Source: Lentzea guizhouensis
Lineage (GTDB): Bacteria > Actinomycetota > Actinomycetes > Mycobacteriales > Pseudonocardiaceae
Direction of reading: 5' to 3'
Assembly (NCBI RefSeq): GCF_001701025.1
Contig: NZ_CP016793.1
Span: 186,001-250,000 of the forward strand
Length of the DNA stretch: 64,000 nucleotides
Part shown: one piece after another, positions 25,642 through 35,432 of the stretch
Position numbering within the stretch: the first letter of the stretch is position 1
Layout: each line of letters starts with the position of its first letter
Translations under genes and position numbers: made by a program
Notes under the pieces: model-generated
Database searches by the model: none
The model's input: the letters and a program-made list of their open reading frames with translations, nothing else
What the model was told of the DNA's origin: nothing

Positions 25642-26064
25642 ATGGAACCTGTTGTCGGCACCACCCCCAAAGTCGTGCGTTCCGAAGAGGAATGGCGTAC
25701 CCAGCTCAACCCCGCCGAGTTCGCGGTGCTGCGGCAGGCAGGCACCGAACGCCCCTGGACCGGCGAGTACGTCGAGACCAAGACCGAGGGCGTCTACGAG
25801 TGCCGTGCGTGCGGCGCCGAGCTCTTCCGCAGCGACACCAAGTTCGACTCGCACTGCGGCTGGCCGTCGTTCTTCTCGCCGCTGGCGGGCGAGGCGGTCA
25901 TCCTGCGCGAGGACCGGACGCTCGGCATGAAGCGCGTGGAGGTGCTCTGCGCCACATGTCACAGCCACCTGGGGCATGTTTTCGAAGGTGAGGGCTACCC
26001 CACTCCCACCGACCAGCGCTACTGCATCAACTCCGTCTCCTTGAAACTCGTTCCGTCCGAATAG
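25642..26064 (+). CDS. msrB: Peptide-methionine (R)-S-oxide reductase MsrB
   Basis: A 140-residue MsrB. Two CxxC zinc motifs (CRACG, CATC), the fold residues HCGWPSFFSP and the catalytic Cys128 in RYCINSVSL are all present. It repairs oxidised methionine in proteins. TATAAA (25631-25636) only 5 nt before the ATG suggests a leaderless transcript right after the terminator. Confidence 0.95.
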   Translation: MEPVVGTTPKVVRSEEEWRTQLNPAEFAVLRQAGTERPWTGEYVETKTEGVYECRACGAELFRSDTKFDSHCGWPSFFSPLAGEAVILREDRTLGMKRVEVLCATCHSHLGHVFEGEGYPTPTDQRYCINSVSLKLVPSE

Positions 26065-26115
26065 GAGACTGGGTGCAGCCCGGCCGGGAGTGCCGGGCAG
26101 AACCTGGGAGGCGCA

Positions 26116-26184
26116 ATGATCTTCGCCAGTTTCGGTACCGACGGTGAAGGCTCCAGCGGAGTCGACGGCGGCTCCTCCAGCTGA
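26116..26184 (+). CDS. Possible 22-residue small ORF upstream of the DUF692 operon
   Basis: ATG 26116 to TGA 26182-26184 with GGGAGG four nt before the start. The product is Gly/Ser/Asp-rich (GTDGEGSSGVDGG) without cysteine and has no recognised relatives. It could be a leader peptide or an incidental reading frame in the 266-bp gap between msrB and the operon. The only support is the good ribosome site. Confidence 0.3.
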   Translation: MIFASFGTDGEGSSGVDGGSSS

Positions 26185-26235
26185 GCCACGAGCCCGCCGC
26201 GGAGCGGGGAACCTCAACAGAAAGCGGGCAACCCT

Positions 26236-26256
26236 AAGGCTTCGTCAACAAGCCTT
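26236..26256. terminator. Hairpin upstream of the DUF692 operon
   Basis: AAGGCTT (26236-26242) pairs with AAGCCTT (26250-26256) around a 7-nt loop. It may end msrB/small-ORF transcription or act in the operon leader. Confidence 0.4.
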
Positions 26257-26330
26257 GTGAGGTTGTGGCACGGACCACACCATGGACTCCAACCAAGCAT
26301 GGTCTTGGGGGCAGTCAGGGGGTGGTTCTC

Positions 26331-27200
26331 GTGGAACCTTGGGGATTGTCCGGACCGGAGTTCCTTCAGCTGTACTGGATCGGCCTGGCACTCGCGGTGC
26401 TGGCCGCGATCGTGATCCGGGTGCGCGCACGGGCCGGCGGGAGCCAGCCCGTGCGCACGCTCGACGTGGACGAGATCGCCTACCTCGCGGGCGGTCCGCG
26501 GCGCGTGGTCGAGACGGCCGTCGCGCGCCTGCTCACCGCCGGTGAGCTCAGGATTTCACGCCGTGGTGCCGTGTCGGCCACCAACTCGCCGCAGTCGCGC
26601 AACCACGTGGACCGCGCCGTGCTCACCGACAGCCAGCGCTACAGCAACCGCACGGTCAGCCTGATGATCCCCGCGGTCGCCAAGGACATCGCCGTCAGGG
26701 CGATCGGCCTGCGCCTGCAGGAGCTGGGCCTCGTCCTCAGCGAGGAGGCCGTGAAACGCGCTCGTCGCAACGGATCCGCGCTCCTGTGGCTACTGCTCGC
26801 AGTCGGGGTGGTGCGCTGGGTCAACGGCATCGCCATCGACGCGAACATCGGCTGGCTGAGCGTGCAGCTCGTCATCACCGCCGTTCTGATCTTCTTCGTG
26901 CTGCGGCGCGGCAAGAACCTGCGCACGACCACGGGGGATCGTGTGCTGGACGCCGCCCGCACCGCAGGGGGAAGGGCGACCGGCTCGGAGGACCCCGCCC
27001 TCGTGGGCGCGGCCGGGCTGGTCGCCCTCGGCGGCCTCACCGTCTACCCGGACCTGGCGGTGCGCAGCTCGCTGCTCGCCGCACCGGCGGGGACGTCCAG
27101 CGGCTACACCGGTGGCAGCGCGTGTTCGACGAGCTCCTCTTCGTGTTCGAGCGGGAGCAGCTGCGGCGGGGGCGGCGGCTGCGGCGGGGGTGGCAGCTGA
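26331..27200 (+). CDS. TIGR04222-type membrane protein with Cys/Gly/Ser tail (1 of 3)
   Basis: About 289 residues. An N-terminal transmembrane helix (about 10-28), a winged-helix-like segment (VDEIAYLAGGPRRVVETAVARLLTAGELRISRRG) shared with both following genes, then a TM pair (about 150-190), a soluble part and a tail of 25 residues that is almost only Ser, Gly and Cys, with four Cys and ending in CGGGGGCGGGGS. I recall this family as TIGR04222 domain membrane proteins. The tail is the likely substrate of the linked MNIO enzyme. GTG 26331 has AGGGGG 8 nt upstream; GTG 26322 is an alternative. Confidence 0.75.
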   Translation: MEPWGLSGPEFLQLYWIGLALAVLAAIVIRVRARAGGSQPVRTLDVDEIAYLAGGPRRVVETAVARLLTAGELRISRRGAVSATNSPQSRNHVDRAVLTDSQRYSNRTVSLMIPAVAKDIAVRAIGLRLQELGLVLSEEAVKRARRNGSALLWLLLAVGVVRWVNGIAIDANIGWLSVQLVITAVLIFFVLRRGKNLRTTTGDRVLDAARTAGGRATGSEDPALVGAAGLVALGGLTVYPDLAVRSSLLAAPAGTSSGYTGGSACSTSSSSCSSGSSCGGGGGCGGGGS

Positions 27201-27290
27201 GCCGCTCCGCGGTTCGGTTGGGTAACAACAGGAACCGTGGAACGGATCTCACGTCGAAGTAGCACGGGCACCGGCGAACGAGGAGTGCTG

Positions 27291-28055
27291 ATGGCCATGG
27301 CTTCGACCCGCACCGACTGGTCCGCGGAGGAGATCGGGTTCCTGGCAGGGGGACCGGACAGGGCGGCGCAGGCCGCCCTGTCGCGGCTGATGGACGGCGG
27401 TCTCGTACGGGTGTCCCGCGAGGGCCTCGTGACCGCCGTCCACCAGAACGGCTACGGCGCAACGACTCGGCTCGAAGCCAAGGTGCTGGCCGGCGTGCAG
27501 GGCGCCGGTCAGCCGGTCGCCTCGGTGGTGTGGTGGACCGCGCGCAGCCCCGAGATGGCCTCACTGCGGCAGAGCCTGACCGACCGCGGGTTGCAGCGCC
27601 GGAAGGCCAGCGGCTCCACCGGGTTCCAGGTGCTGTTCATCCTGCTCACCGTCGTGCTGTTCGGCGTCGGTTTCGCCGAGCACATCGTCTGGGTGTTCGC
27701 CGCGCTGACGTTGCTGCTCGCCGTCCTGGTGCGCAGGAAGGGCCTGCTGACGCCGGCCGGCCGGACCGTGCTGAAGTACGCCCGGCACAACGTTCCCAGT
27801 CGGCCGCACACGGTGGCGTTGCGCGGGCTCACGCCGGGCGGGCGCAGGCGGTCCACATCGAACAACGGCGGCTGGTACTACACGGCCGACGCCGGCTACG
27901 TCTACCACTGCGGCACGTCGTCCAGCAGCTGTTCGTCGAGCAGCTGCAGCAGTTCCAGCAGCGGCTGCGGGGGGTCGAGCAGCTCCGGCAGCAGTTGCTC
28001 CAGCAGTTCCAGCAGCAGCTGCAGCAGTTCGAGCAGCTGCGGTTCCAGCAGCTGA
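27291..28055 (+). CDS. TIGR04222-type membrane protein with Cys/Ser tail (2 of 3)
   Basis: A 254-residue paralogue of the flanking genes. It starts directly with the winged-helix-like segment (WSAEEIGFLAGGPDRAAQAALSRLMDGGLVRVSREGLV), lacks the N-terminal TM helix, and has two adjacent TM helices (about 130-165). After a linker with NNGGWYYTADAGYVYH, the tail of about 48 residues holds seven cysteines spaced by runs of serine. GAGGAG lies 6 nt before ATG 27291. The serine codons are nearly all AGC/TCG/TCC, a GC-rich repeat prone to slippage, so tail length may vary between strains. Confidence 0.75.
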   Translation: MAMASTRTDWSAEEIGFLAGGPDRAAQAALSRLMDGGLVRVSREGLVTAVHQNGYGATTRLEAKVLAGVQGAGQPVASVVWWTARSPEMASLRQSLTDRGLQRRKASGSTGFQVLFILLTVVLFGVGFAEHIVWVFAALTLLLAVLVRRKGLLTPAGRTVLKYARHNVPSRPHTVALRGLTPGGRRRSTSNNGGWYYTADAGYVYHCGTSSSSCSSSSCSSSSSGCGGSSSSGSSCSSSSSSSCSSSSSCGSSS

Positions 28056-28067
28056 GGGGGAATTGGG

Positions 28068-28865
28068 ATGACCACAACGACTTGGCAGAACACCCGGCTG
28101 TCCGTGGAGGAGATCGGGTACCTGACCGCGGGACCCGGCAGGGCCGCGGAGACCGCCTTGGCCCGGCTGATCGACGCCGGCCTGGTGCGGGTGTCCCGGG
28201 AAGGGCTCGTCTCGGCCGTGCACCAGGACGGGCAGGGCGCGGCCACGTCGGTCGAACGCCAGATCCTCGCCCAGCTGCGCACCGCCGTGCGGTTCGAGCT
28301 GGTCGTGCAGTCGGCCGCGTACAGCTCCGAGGTGCAGTGGCTGCACCGGCAGCTGCACCTGCGGAAGCTGATGCAGCTGCCCCGCCGCCGCGGCGAGTCC
28401 TGGTGGGCCTACCCCGTGATCGCGGTGGTGCTGGTGCTGCTCGGCGTCGTGTACTGGCCGGTGTTCCTCGTCGGTGTGCCGGTCGCGGTGCTGCTGTTCT
28501 TCTGGACGCGCGGCCGTGGCCCGCTCACCAAGGCCGGCCTGCAGGTCCTGCTCCAGACGACCGCGCACGACCGGGTGCACGCGGTCGCGCTGCACGGGTT
28601 CTGCGGCAGGCTGGACGGCCGTCCGGTCGCCGACCTGTTCGGCCTGCCCCAGAAGGTGGTGAAGATGCTCCCGCGCAAGCCCAACCGCCGGCAGTCCTCT
28701 TCGGACGGTGGCGGCCACGGGGCGGCGGCGGGCTGCGGTAGCTGCGGCAGCGGATGTGGTAGCAACAGCTGTGCGTCGAGCAGCGGCGGGAGCAGCTGTT
28801 CGTCGAGCAGTGGCAGCAGCTGTTCATCGGGTGGCGGCTGCGGTGGTGGCGGAGGAGGCGACTGA
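28068..28865 (+). CDS. TIGR04222-type membrane protein with Cys/Ser/Gly tail (3 of 3)
   Basis: A 265-residue paralogue. Winged-helix-like start (LSVEEIGYLTAGPGRAAETALARLIDAGLVRVSREGLV), two TM helices (about 107-143), and a C-terminal tail of about 44 residues with seven cysteines in GCGSCGSGCGS and SSCSSSSGSSC contexts, ending in glycines and Asp. It starts 12 nt after gene 2 and its TGA overlaps the ATG of the DUF692 gene (TGATG), which ties the putative substrate and enzyme to one transcript and coupled translation. Confidence 0.75.
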   Translation: MTTTTWQNTRLSVEEIGYLTAGPGRAAETALARLIDAGLVRVSREGLVSAVHQDGQGAATSVERQILAQLRTAVRFELVVQSAAYSSEVQWLHRQLHLRKLMQLPRRRGESWWAYPVIAVVLVLLGVVYWPVFLVGVPVAVLLFFWTRGRGPLTKAGLQVLLQTTAHDRVHAVALHGFCGRLDGRPVADLFGLPQKVVKMLPRKPNRRQSSSDGGGHGAAAGCGSCGSGCGSNSCASSSGGSSCSSSSGSSCSSGGGCGGGGGGD

Positions 28866-29683
28866 TGGCGGGCATCAAGGACCTGGGCGTCGGCATCGGC
28901 TGGCGCTCGGAGATCGACCTGACCGTGGAACGGCTGCCCGGCGTGGACTTCGTCGAGATCGTCGCCGAGAACATCCACACCGGACACCTGCCGGAGTCCG
29001 TGACGATCCTGCTGGAGCGCGGGATCCCGGTCCTCCCCCACGCCGTGTCGTTGTCGCTGGGCGGCGCCGAGGAGGTGGACCTCAAGCGCGTCGACCACCT
29101 CGCGTCCGTCGCCGAGGCCGTCGGAGCGCCCATGGTGAGCGACCACGTGTGCTTCGTGCGCGCGGGCGGGCTCGACTCCGGCCACCTGATGCCGGTGCCG
29201 CGGACCAGGGACGCGCTCGACGTGCTCGTCGCGAACGTCAAGCGCGCCCAGGAGCACCTACCCGTGCCGCTGGCGCTGGAGAACGTCGCCGCGCTGCTGG
29301 AGTGGCCCGACGGCGAGCTGACCGAGGGCCAGTTCCTCGCCGAGCTGGTCGAGCGCACCGACTGCTGGCTGCTGGTCGACGTCGCGAACCTCTACGCCAA
29401 CGCCCGCAACATCGGCACGGACCCGCAGCGGTTCCTCGACGAGATCCCGCTGGAGCGCCTCGCGTACGTGCACGTCGCCGGCGGCGAGCAGCACGGCGAC
29501 ATCTACCACGACACGCACGCCCACGCGGTGCTGCCCGAGGTCCTCGACGTGCTCGACGAGCTGTGCTCGCGCGTCGCACCACCCGGTGTTCTGCTCGAAC
29601 GCGACGACAACTACCCGTCGGATGCCGAAATTTCGGCCGAACTGGCCGCCATCCGCGCGGTGGTGGACAAACACCGTGGCTGA
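28865..29683 (+). CDS. DUF692 multinuclear non-haem iron oxidase (MNIO)
   Basis: A 272-residue TIM-barrel enzyme of the DUF692/MNIO family. Conserved metal ligands appear as His59 (PHAVSLSLGG), Asp93-His94 (VSDHVCF), Glu139 (ALENVA), Asp172 and Asn175 (VDVANLYANARN), His203 (YVHVAGGE), Asp216/His218 (YHDTHAH) and Glu245 (LLERDDN). Characterised members (MbnB, TglH) use iron and oxygen to rearrange peptidyl cysteines in RiPP precursors. The three Cys-rich tail proteins immediately upstream are the obvious candidates for substrates; that link is inference. No canonical RiPP leader was found. Confidence 0.9.
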   Translation: MAGIKDLGVGIGWRSEIDLTVERLPGVDFVEIVAENIHTGHLPESVTILLERGIPVLPHAVSLSLGGAEEVDLKRVDHLASVAEAVGAPMVSDHVCFVRAGGLDSGHLMPVPRTRDALDVLVANVKRAQEHLPVPLALENVAALLEWPDGELTEGQFLAELVERTDCWLLVDVANLYANARNIGTDPQRFLDEIPLERLAYVHVAGGEQHGDIYHDTHAHAVLPEVLDVLDELCSRVAPPGVLLERDDNYPSDAEISAELAAIRAVVDKHRG

Positions 29684-30047
29684 GAAACCCGATCACATCG
29701 ATCATTCGAGCGCACGCGAAAGGCTTGCTGCCCGGCAGGCGGAACTGCTAAACGCATTGCTCGCCGGTGGGCCGGCGCCTGCGGGATTCGACGAACAACG
29801 CGTGGAAGTCGAACGCCGCGCGTTGCTCGCGAAACGCCGCGGCATCGTCCGGATGCTCGGACCGGAGGTCGCGAACGAGCTGGGCGACCGGTTCCGGCAG
29901 CTCTTCGACGCATACGCGCTGGCCAACCCGCGCAGGGCGTCCTCGCGGGCCCGCGAGGACGCCGCCGCGTTCGCCGATTGGTTGCGCGCCGCCGGCGAAC
30001 TGCAGGTGAAACGCAAGGCTCGCTGGAAGTTCTGGCAGTCGAACTGA
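29676..30047 (+). CDS. MNIO partner protein (SCO6045-like)
   Basis: About 123 residues, starting at GTG 29676 and overlapping the DUF692 stop by 8 nt. Mostly helical and charged: SSARERLAARQAELLNALLAGGPAPAGFD, a central ALLAKRRGIVRMLGPEVANELGDRFRQLFDAYA and a basic end (VKRKARWKFWQSN). MNIO enzymes usually work with a small partner that binds the precursor (TglI, MbnC); position, size and coupling suggest this role here. I recall the family from SCO6045-type proteins next to DUF692, with moderate certainty. Confidence 0.65.
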   Translation: MAEKPDHIDHSSARERLAARQAELLNALLAGGPAPAGFDEQRVEVERRALLAKRRGIVRMLGPEVANELGDRFRQLFDAYALANPRRASSRAREDAAAFADWLRAAGELQVKRKARWKFWQSN

Positions 30048-30225
30048 CGGGCGAACGAAAGCGCGCCGAGAATCGCCCGTTCAGCCCTGTGTGACCCCGG
30101 CCACCATCGATAGCTTCAAAAGGGCCGGGGGTCCATTTTCGCATTGCCTTCGCATTGTCGCGGAAGGGCCTTCCGGCCTGCGCGAACCACAGCGCGCAGC
30201 ATTTCGAAACCACGAGGGGATTCGA

Positions 30226-33200
30226 ATGCGCGGCAAATCGAAAGTGCTGGGCGCCGCCTTCGCGGCGCTCGCCTTGACCGCGGTACCGGCCACGGGGGCG
30301 TCAGCGGCGCCGGTGCCAGGCCAGCCCATCAAGGCAGTCGACGAGGTCACGCTCGTCACCGGCGACAAGGTCCTGCTGGGGCCAGGACAGCAGGTCGTCG
30401 CCGTCCAGCCCGGTGAGGGCAGGCAGCAGATGACCTTCAAGACCCATCGCGGTGCCGACGGGCATGTGACGGTGGTCCCGAAGGACGCGTTCGAGCCGTT
30501 GGCGGCGGACCGGCTCGACCGCAGGCTCTTCGACGTCACGACGTTGCTGGAGTTCGGTTATCGCGACCGGATGCCGTTGCTGGTGAACGGTCACGCCAGA
30601 GCCGGCGCGCGGACGGCGGGCGACTGGAGCGCGCTCCGGCAGACCGGCGACAAGATCTGGCTCGACGGCCTGCGCAAGCCGGCCCTGGACCGCAGCGTGG
30701 CGCAGATCGGCGCGCCCGCGGCCCACCAGCGCGGCATCACCGGCAAGGGGATCAAGGTCGCGATCGTCGACACCGGTGTCGACGAGAACCACCCCGACCT
30801 CAAGGGCCAGCAGGTCGCGGAGCGCAACTTCACCACCGACCCCGACAACACCGACAACGTCGGCCACGGCACCCACGTCGGTTCGACGGTCGCGAGCCAT
30901 GACGCGAAGTTCGGCGGCGTGGCACCGGGTGTGCAGCTGCTCGACGCGAAGGTGTGCATCGAGTTCGGCTGCCAGGAGTCGTGGATCCTCGACGGCATGC
31001 GCTGGGCGGCGGAGCAGGGCGCCCAGGTGATCAACATGAGCCTCGGCGGCGGTGACACCCCCGAGGTGGACCCGCTGGAACAGGCCGTCAACGACCTGAC
31101 CGCGCAGTACGGCACGCTGTTCGTGATCTCCGCGGGCAACTCGGGCAGCCCCGGCACGGTCGGCTCCCCCAGCACGGCCGAGGCCGCGCTCTCGGTGGGT
31201 GCGGTCGACCGCGCCGACAAGCTCGCACCGTTCTCCAGCAGGGGTCCTCGCGTCGGGGACAGCGGGCTCAAGCCCGAGGTGACCGCACCCGGCGTCGGCA
31301 TCGTCGCCGCGGCGGCGGGCACGAACGGCGAGCACGTCGCGGCCGACGGGACCTCGATGGCCGCGCCGCACGTGGCGGGCGCGGCGGCGTTGTTGCGCCA
31401 GCAGCACCCGGAGTGGACGCCGGCGCAGGTGAAGTCGGCACTGGCGACCACGGCCAAGCCCACCGCGGGCGTGAGCGCGTTCGACCAGGGCGCGGGTCGC
31501 ATCGACGTGGCCAAGGCGGTCGACCAGGTGCTGACCGCCGACGTCGTGGCGCTGAACCTCGGCCGGCACGAGTGGCCGCACGCCGACGACAAGCCGGAGA
31601 CGAAGCCGGTCACCTACACCAACCCGACCGACGCGCCCATCACCCTCGACGTCCGGATCGACACCTCGGCGCCGGCCGGGATGTTCACGCTGAGCGCCTC
31701 GCGGGTCACCGTTCCCGCCAAGGGCACGGCGTCGTTGCAGGTCACCGCCGACACCCGCGTCGGCGGCAAGGACGGCCTGTACAGCGGCGAGGTCGTGGCC
31801 ACCTCCGGCACGCACACCGTCCGCACGCTTGTCGGCGTCGACCGCGAGGTCGAGTCCTACACCCTCACGATCGACCTGACCGACCGCTCGGGTGCGGACC
31901 CGGCGAGCTCGCTGACGTTCGTCGACGGCTTGGACGTCACAGCGTTCAAGGCGGTCATCGGTGCCGGCGACCAGAAGCTGCGGCTGCCCAGGGGCACCTA
32001 CATGCTCGACTCGTCGATCAGCACGCCGGAGGGCCTGGACCTGCTGCTGCAGCCGACGGTGAAGCTGACCGGCGACCTGACGGTCAAGCAGGACGCGCGG
32101 CTGGCCCAGAAGATCGACGTGCGGGCACCGGAACCCACCGGCACGTTCGCCGTCGGCGAGCTGGCCTGGCAGCGCACGTTCGGTGAGCGCAGGATCGGGG
32201 CGGGGCTGATCTCGTTCGGCGGCTTCGACCGCATCTCGGCCGCGCAGGTCGGCGGTCCGCTGTCCCCGCGTGAGCTCGCGTCGCTCACGGTGCTGCACGC
32301 CAACTCCGCCGCCGAGGCGAACACCTACTACCGCCTCGCCTACCCGGTCGGTGGCAGCCTGCCCAACGGCCTGACCCGCGCGCCGGAGAAGAAGGACCTC
32401 GCCCGCGTGGAGACGTCCTTCGGCGTCAAGCCGGACAGCCTGGTGGCCAAGGGCGAGCTGCCGTTGTCGGTGCACGGCATCGGCGGCGGTACGGCGCTCT
32501 ACGAGGTGCCGGCGGGCGCCAAGGCGGTCGACTTCGTGACCACCGAGGACCTGCGCTGGCAGTCGATGGTGAGCCTCCAGCACGCCAACGGCGCCCAGGA
32601 ACGCATCACGTCGAACCTGCGCACGTACGCGCCGGGCCGCACCTTCCCGGAGCGCGAGGTCGTCCCGGTGTTCTCCCCGGGGCTGCCGGAGTCGCCGTAC
32701 CCGTTCGCCGAGCGGTACCGGGACCAGCTGTTCATCGGCGTGCCGATGCTGGCCGACGGCAACCACGGCAGCGGTGCGTCCACTGTGGACAAGGCGCGCA
32801 CGGCCCTGTACCGCGACGGCACGCTCGTCGGTGAGCTGCCGCAGACCGGTGGCTCGTTCGCGGGCCTGCCCCTCGGTGAGGCGAGCTACCGCGCCGAGGT
32901 GAGCCTCGACCGCGCCACGCAGTTCGACCTCAGCACGCAGGTGTCGGGCAAGTGGACCTTCAAGTCGAAGGCCACCGGCGACCGGCCCACGCCGGTGCCG
33001 CTCTCGGTCGTGCGGTTCGCGCCGAAGCTCGACGCGAACGGCTCGGTACCCGCGGGCACGTTGCAGCGCATCGGACTGCTCACGCAGTCGCAGGGCGACA
33101 CGGGCAAGGTGCGCGTCACCGGCGTCGAGTACTCGTTCGACGACGGCAAGTCGTGGCGTCGTGCGGGTGTCGTCGGCAACAGCGCGCTGGTCTACCACAC

Positions 33201-33303
33201 GGCTGACGCGAAGTTCGCCTCGTTGAGGGCGACGGCGCTCGACGCCAAGGGCGGGACCGTCGAGCTCACGGTGATCCGGGCCTACCGGGTCACGGCAGGT
33301 TAG
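30226..33303 (+). CDS. Secreted S8 subtilisin-family serine protease
   Basis: A 1025-residue exported protease. Signal peptide 1-27 (cut near ASA-AP), a propeptide-like region to about 150, the catalytic domain with Asp182 (VAIVDTGVD), His214 (GHGTHVGS), oxyanion Asn305 (SAGNSG) and Ser377 ([11 protein letters not shown]), then about 600 residues of beta-rich C-terminal domains with [17 protein letters not shown] Fn3-like segments. GAGGGG lies 7 nt before ATG 30226. It probably degrades external proteins. The end overlaps hemQ (convergent) by 14 nt. Confidence 0.92.
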   Translation: MRGKSKVLGAAFAALALTAVPATGASAAPVPGQPIKAVDEVTLVTGDKVLLGPGQQVVAVQPGEGRQQMTFKTHRGADGHVTVVPKDAFEPLAADRLDRRLFDVTTLLEFGYRDRMPLLVNGHARAGARTAGDWSALRQTGDKIWLDGLRKPALDRSVAQIGAPAAHQRGITGKGIKVAIVDTGVDENHPDLKGQQVAERNFTTDPDNTDNVGHGTHVGSTVASHDAKFGGVAPGVQLLDAKVCIEFGCQESWILDGMRWAAEQGAQVINMSLGGGDTPEVDPLEQAVNDLTAQYGTLFVISAGNSGSPGTVGSPSTAEAALSVGAVDRADKLAPFSSRGPRVGDSGLKPEVTAPGVGIVAAAAGTNGEHVAADGTSMAAPHVAGAAALLRQQHPEWTPAQVKSALATTAKPTAGVSAFDQGAGRIDVAKAVDQVLTADVVALNLGRHEWPHADDKPETKPVTYTNPTDAPITLDVRIDTSAPAGMFTLSASRVTVPAKGTASLQVTADTRVGGKDGLYSGEVVATSGTHTVRTLVGVDREVESYTLTIDLTDRSGADPASSLTFVDGLDVTAFKAVIGAGDQKLRLPRGTYMLDSSISTPEGLDLLLQPTVKLTGDLTVKQDARLAQKIDVRAPEPTGTFAVGELAWQRTFGERRIGAGLISFGGFDRISAAQVGGPLSPRELASLTVLHANSAAEANTYYRLAYPVGGSLPNGLTRAPEKKDLARVETSFGVKPDSLVAKGELPLSVHGIGGGTALYEVPAGAKAVDFVTTEDLRWQSMVSLQHANGAQERITSNLRTYAPGRTFPEREVVPVFSPGLPESPYPFAERYRDQLFIGVPMLADGNHGSGASTVDKARTALYRDGTLVGELPQTGGSFAGLPLGEASYRAEVSLDRATQFDLSTQVSGKWTFKSKATGDRPTPVPLSVVRFAPKLDANGSVPAGTLQRIGLLTQSQGDTGKVRVTGVEYSFDDGKSWRRAGVVGNSALVYHTADAKFASLRATALDAKGGTVELTVIRAYRVTAG

Positions 33304-33982
33304 TCACCAGCTCGGCCGCCGGGACGCGGGTGCCCGTGTAGAAGGGGATCTCCTCACGCACGTGCAGCCGCGCCTCGGTGCCGCGCAGGTGGCGCATGAG
33401 GTCGACGATGCGGTGCAGCTCGTCGGCCTCGAACGCGAGCAGCCACTCGTAGTCGCCGAGCGCGAACGACGCGACGGTGTTGGCGCGCACGTCCGGGAAG
33501 TCGCGGGCCTCCTTGCCGTGGTCCGCCAGCATCTTGCGGCGGTCCTCCTCCGGCAGCAGGTACCACTCGTAGGAGCGCACGAACGGGTAGACGCAGATGT
33601 ACTTGCGCGCCTCCTCGCCCGCGAGGAACGCGGGGATGTGGCTGCGGTTGAACTCCGCCGGGCGGTGCAGGGCGACCTGTGACCAGACCGGCGTGGAGAC
33701 CTTGCCGAGCGGGGTGCGGCGGAAGCCGGTGTAGGCGGCCTGCACCTGCTCGATCTCCTCGGCGTGCCACCAGATCATGTAGTCCGCGTCGGCGCGCAGA
33801 CCGGCCACGTCGTAGACGCCGCGCACGACGACGCCCTTGCCCTCCAACGCGTCCAGGTAGTTCTGGGTCTCGCTCGCGGCGGCGCTGCGGTCCTCGGGCA
33901 GCTTGCCGGGTTCGACCCGGAACACCGACCACATCGTGTAGCGGATGGTGTCGTTGAGCTCGTTGTAGTTCAGGCGCGCCAT
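33290..33982 (-). CDS. hemQ: Coproheme decarboxylase HemQ
   Basis: A 230-residue chlorite-dismutase-fold protein. The core [38 protein letters not shown] includes the radical tyrosine and the haem-ligating His of the actinobacterial type. It turns coproheme into haem b with hydrogen peroxide, the last step of the coproporphyrin-dependent pathway. Third gene of hemE-hemG-hemQ, 24 nt after hemG. Confidence 0.92.
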   Translation of the reverse strand: MARLNYNELNDTIRYTMWSVFRVEPGKLPEDRSAAASETQNYLDALEGKGVVVRGVYDVAGLRADADYMIWWHAEEIEQVQAAYTGFRRTPLGKVSTPVWSQVALHRPAEFNRSHIPAFLAGEEARKYICVYPFVRSYEWYLLPEEDRRKMLADHGKEARDFPDVRANTVASFALGDYEWLLAFEADELHRIVDLMRHLRGTEARLHVREEIPFYTGTRVPAAELVTNLP

Positions 33983-34005
33983 AGGTCCATCTTGGCACGG
34001 GCTCC

Positions 34006-35432
34006 TCAACGGCGAACGCGGCCCAGCAGGTGTGCTGCGACACGGGCGGCGGCCGAGTCGGCGGTGGCGATGCAGGCGGGGACGCCCACGCCGTGCAGGG
34101 TGGCGCCCGCGACGGCCAGGCCCGGCACGTCGCCGATGCCGCGTTCGATCGCGTCCACCAGGTCGACGTGGCCGACGCCGTACTGCGGCAGCCCGCCGCC
34201 CCAGCGCTGCACGACCGAGTCGATGGGCGCGGCGTTGACGCCGGTGAGCTCGTACAGGTCGTTGCGCACGGCCTTCACCAGGTCGGCGTCGCTGCGCTGC
34301 AGCAGCGCCGTCTCGCCGTGCCGCCCGACCGAGCCGCGCAGGATCACCGGTTCGCCGAGGTGGCCCCACTTGCGGCTGGAGAACGTGAACGCCTTGGCGG
34401 TGAACGGGGTGATGCGGTCGGAGTACCGCTCGCCCTCCGCGATCAGCACGCCGGAGCGGTCCGGCAGCTCGGTGCCCGGCGGCAGCGCGAGCGCCACCAC
34501 GGCCATCGAGGCGACCTCGACCTTGCCGTACGCGGCGGAGACCTGCGGGGCGATCTCGGCGAGCAGCTTGCGGGCCGACGGCGCGGGCACGGCGAGCACG
34601 ACACCGTCGCACTCCAGGTACTGCGGTGTCGCGGCCGAGCCGATCTCCAGCCGCCAGCCGTCACCCTGCCACGACAGGACGCGCACCGGCAGCCCCAGCC
34701 GGACCTCGGGCTTCGCGACCTCGGCGAGCCGGTCGACGAGCGTGGAGACGCCGTCGCGCAGCGAGGCGAACACCGGCGGCCGCGCGGCACGGGCTGCGGC
34801 GGCGCGGGCATGATCATCGCGGCGGCGGCCAGCACCGAGCCGACGCCCTTGTCCAGCAGGGTCGCGATCTGCGGCATCGTGGCGCGCAGACCCAGCTCGT
34901 CCGCGCGGCCCGCGTAGACCCCGCCGAGCAGCGGGCCGACCAGGCGGTCGGCGACCTCGGGACCGAACCGGTCCTTCACCAGCGCGCCGACGGCGACGTC
35001 ACCGCCGTGCAGCTCGACCGGCGGCAGCGTCGGTTCCATCTCGACGCGCAACGCGCCCTCGGACGACAGCATGTGCCGCACGGTCTCCACGCTCGCCGGC
35101 ACACCCATGAACGTGTGCGCCGGCAGCTGGTGCGTGCGCCCGGCCGCGTGCACGCTCGCCTTGGCCGCCGTCGGGTGCACGACCTGGCCGGTGAGGCCGA
35201 CCTCGTCGATCAGCTCCTGCGCCTCGGGCTTGCGGTGCAGGAACGCCTCGGCGCCCACGTCGAACCGCACCCCGGCCAGCTCGGCCGTGCGCAGCTTGCC
35301 GCCGAGGCGGTCCGACTGCTCGATGACGGTGATCCTCGCGCCGGGGCCGAGCAGCATCCGCAGGCGGTGCGCGGCGGCCAGGCCGGAGATGCCTCCTCCG
35401 ACGACGGCGACGTGCGGCGGTCTTCCGTGCAT
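34006..35432 (-). pseudogene. hemG: Coproporphyrinogen/protoporphyrinogen oxidase HemG (CgoX), one frameshift
   Basis: ATG 35432 overlaps the hemE stop (TAATG). The first frame gives the FAD-binding N-terminus (PHVAVVGGGISGLAAAHRLR, LGGKLRTAELAGVRFDVGAEAFL) as far as about 34795 (AAMIMPAPPQPVPRG). The protein then continues in another frame (PPVFASLRDGVSTLVDRLAE through to [13 protein letters not shown]). Adding one G in the run near 34775-34795 restores a full-length product of about 475 residues. The pathway gene should be essential, so a sequencing error is as likely as a real mutation. It oxidises coproporphyrinogen III. Confidence 0.85.

Noticed and set aside
27901..28055. AGC-rich repeat in tail 2 as a CRISPR-like or regulatory DNA repeat
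   Set aside because: Spacing follows codons for Ser/Cys/Gly in the reading frame, so it is coding low complexity and not an array with spacers.
30301..33198. A 965-codon antisense frame across the subtilase gene
   Set aside because: No motif, no ribosome site and composition typical of antisense high-GC frames; the plus strand carries a complete protease.
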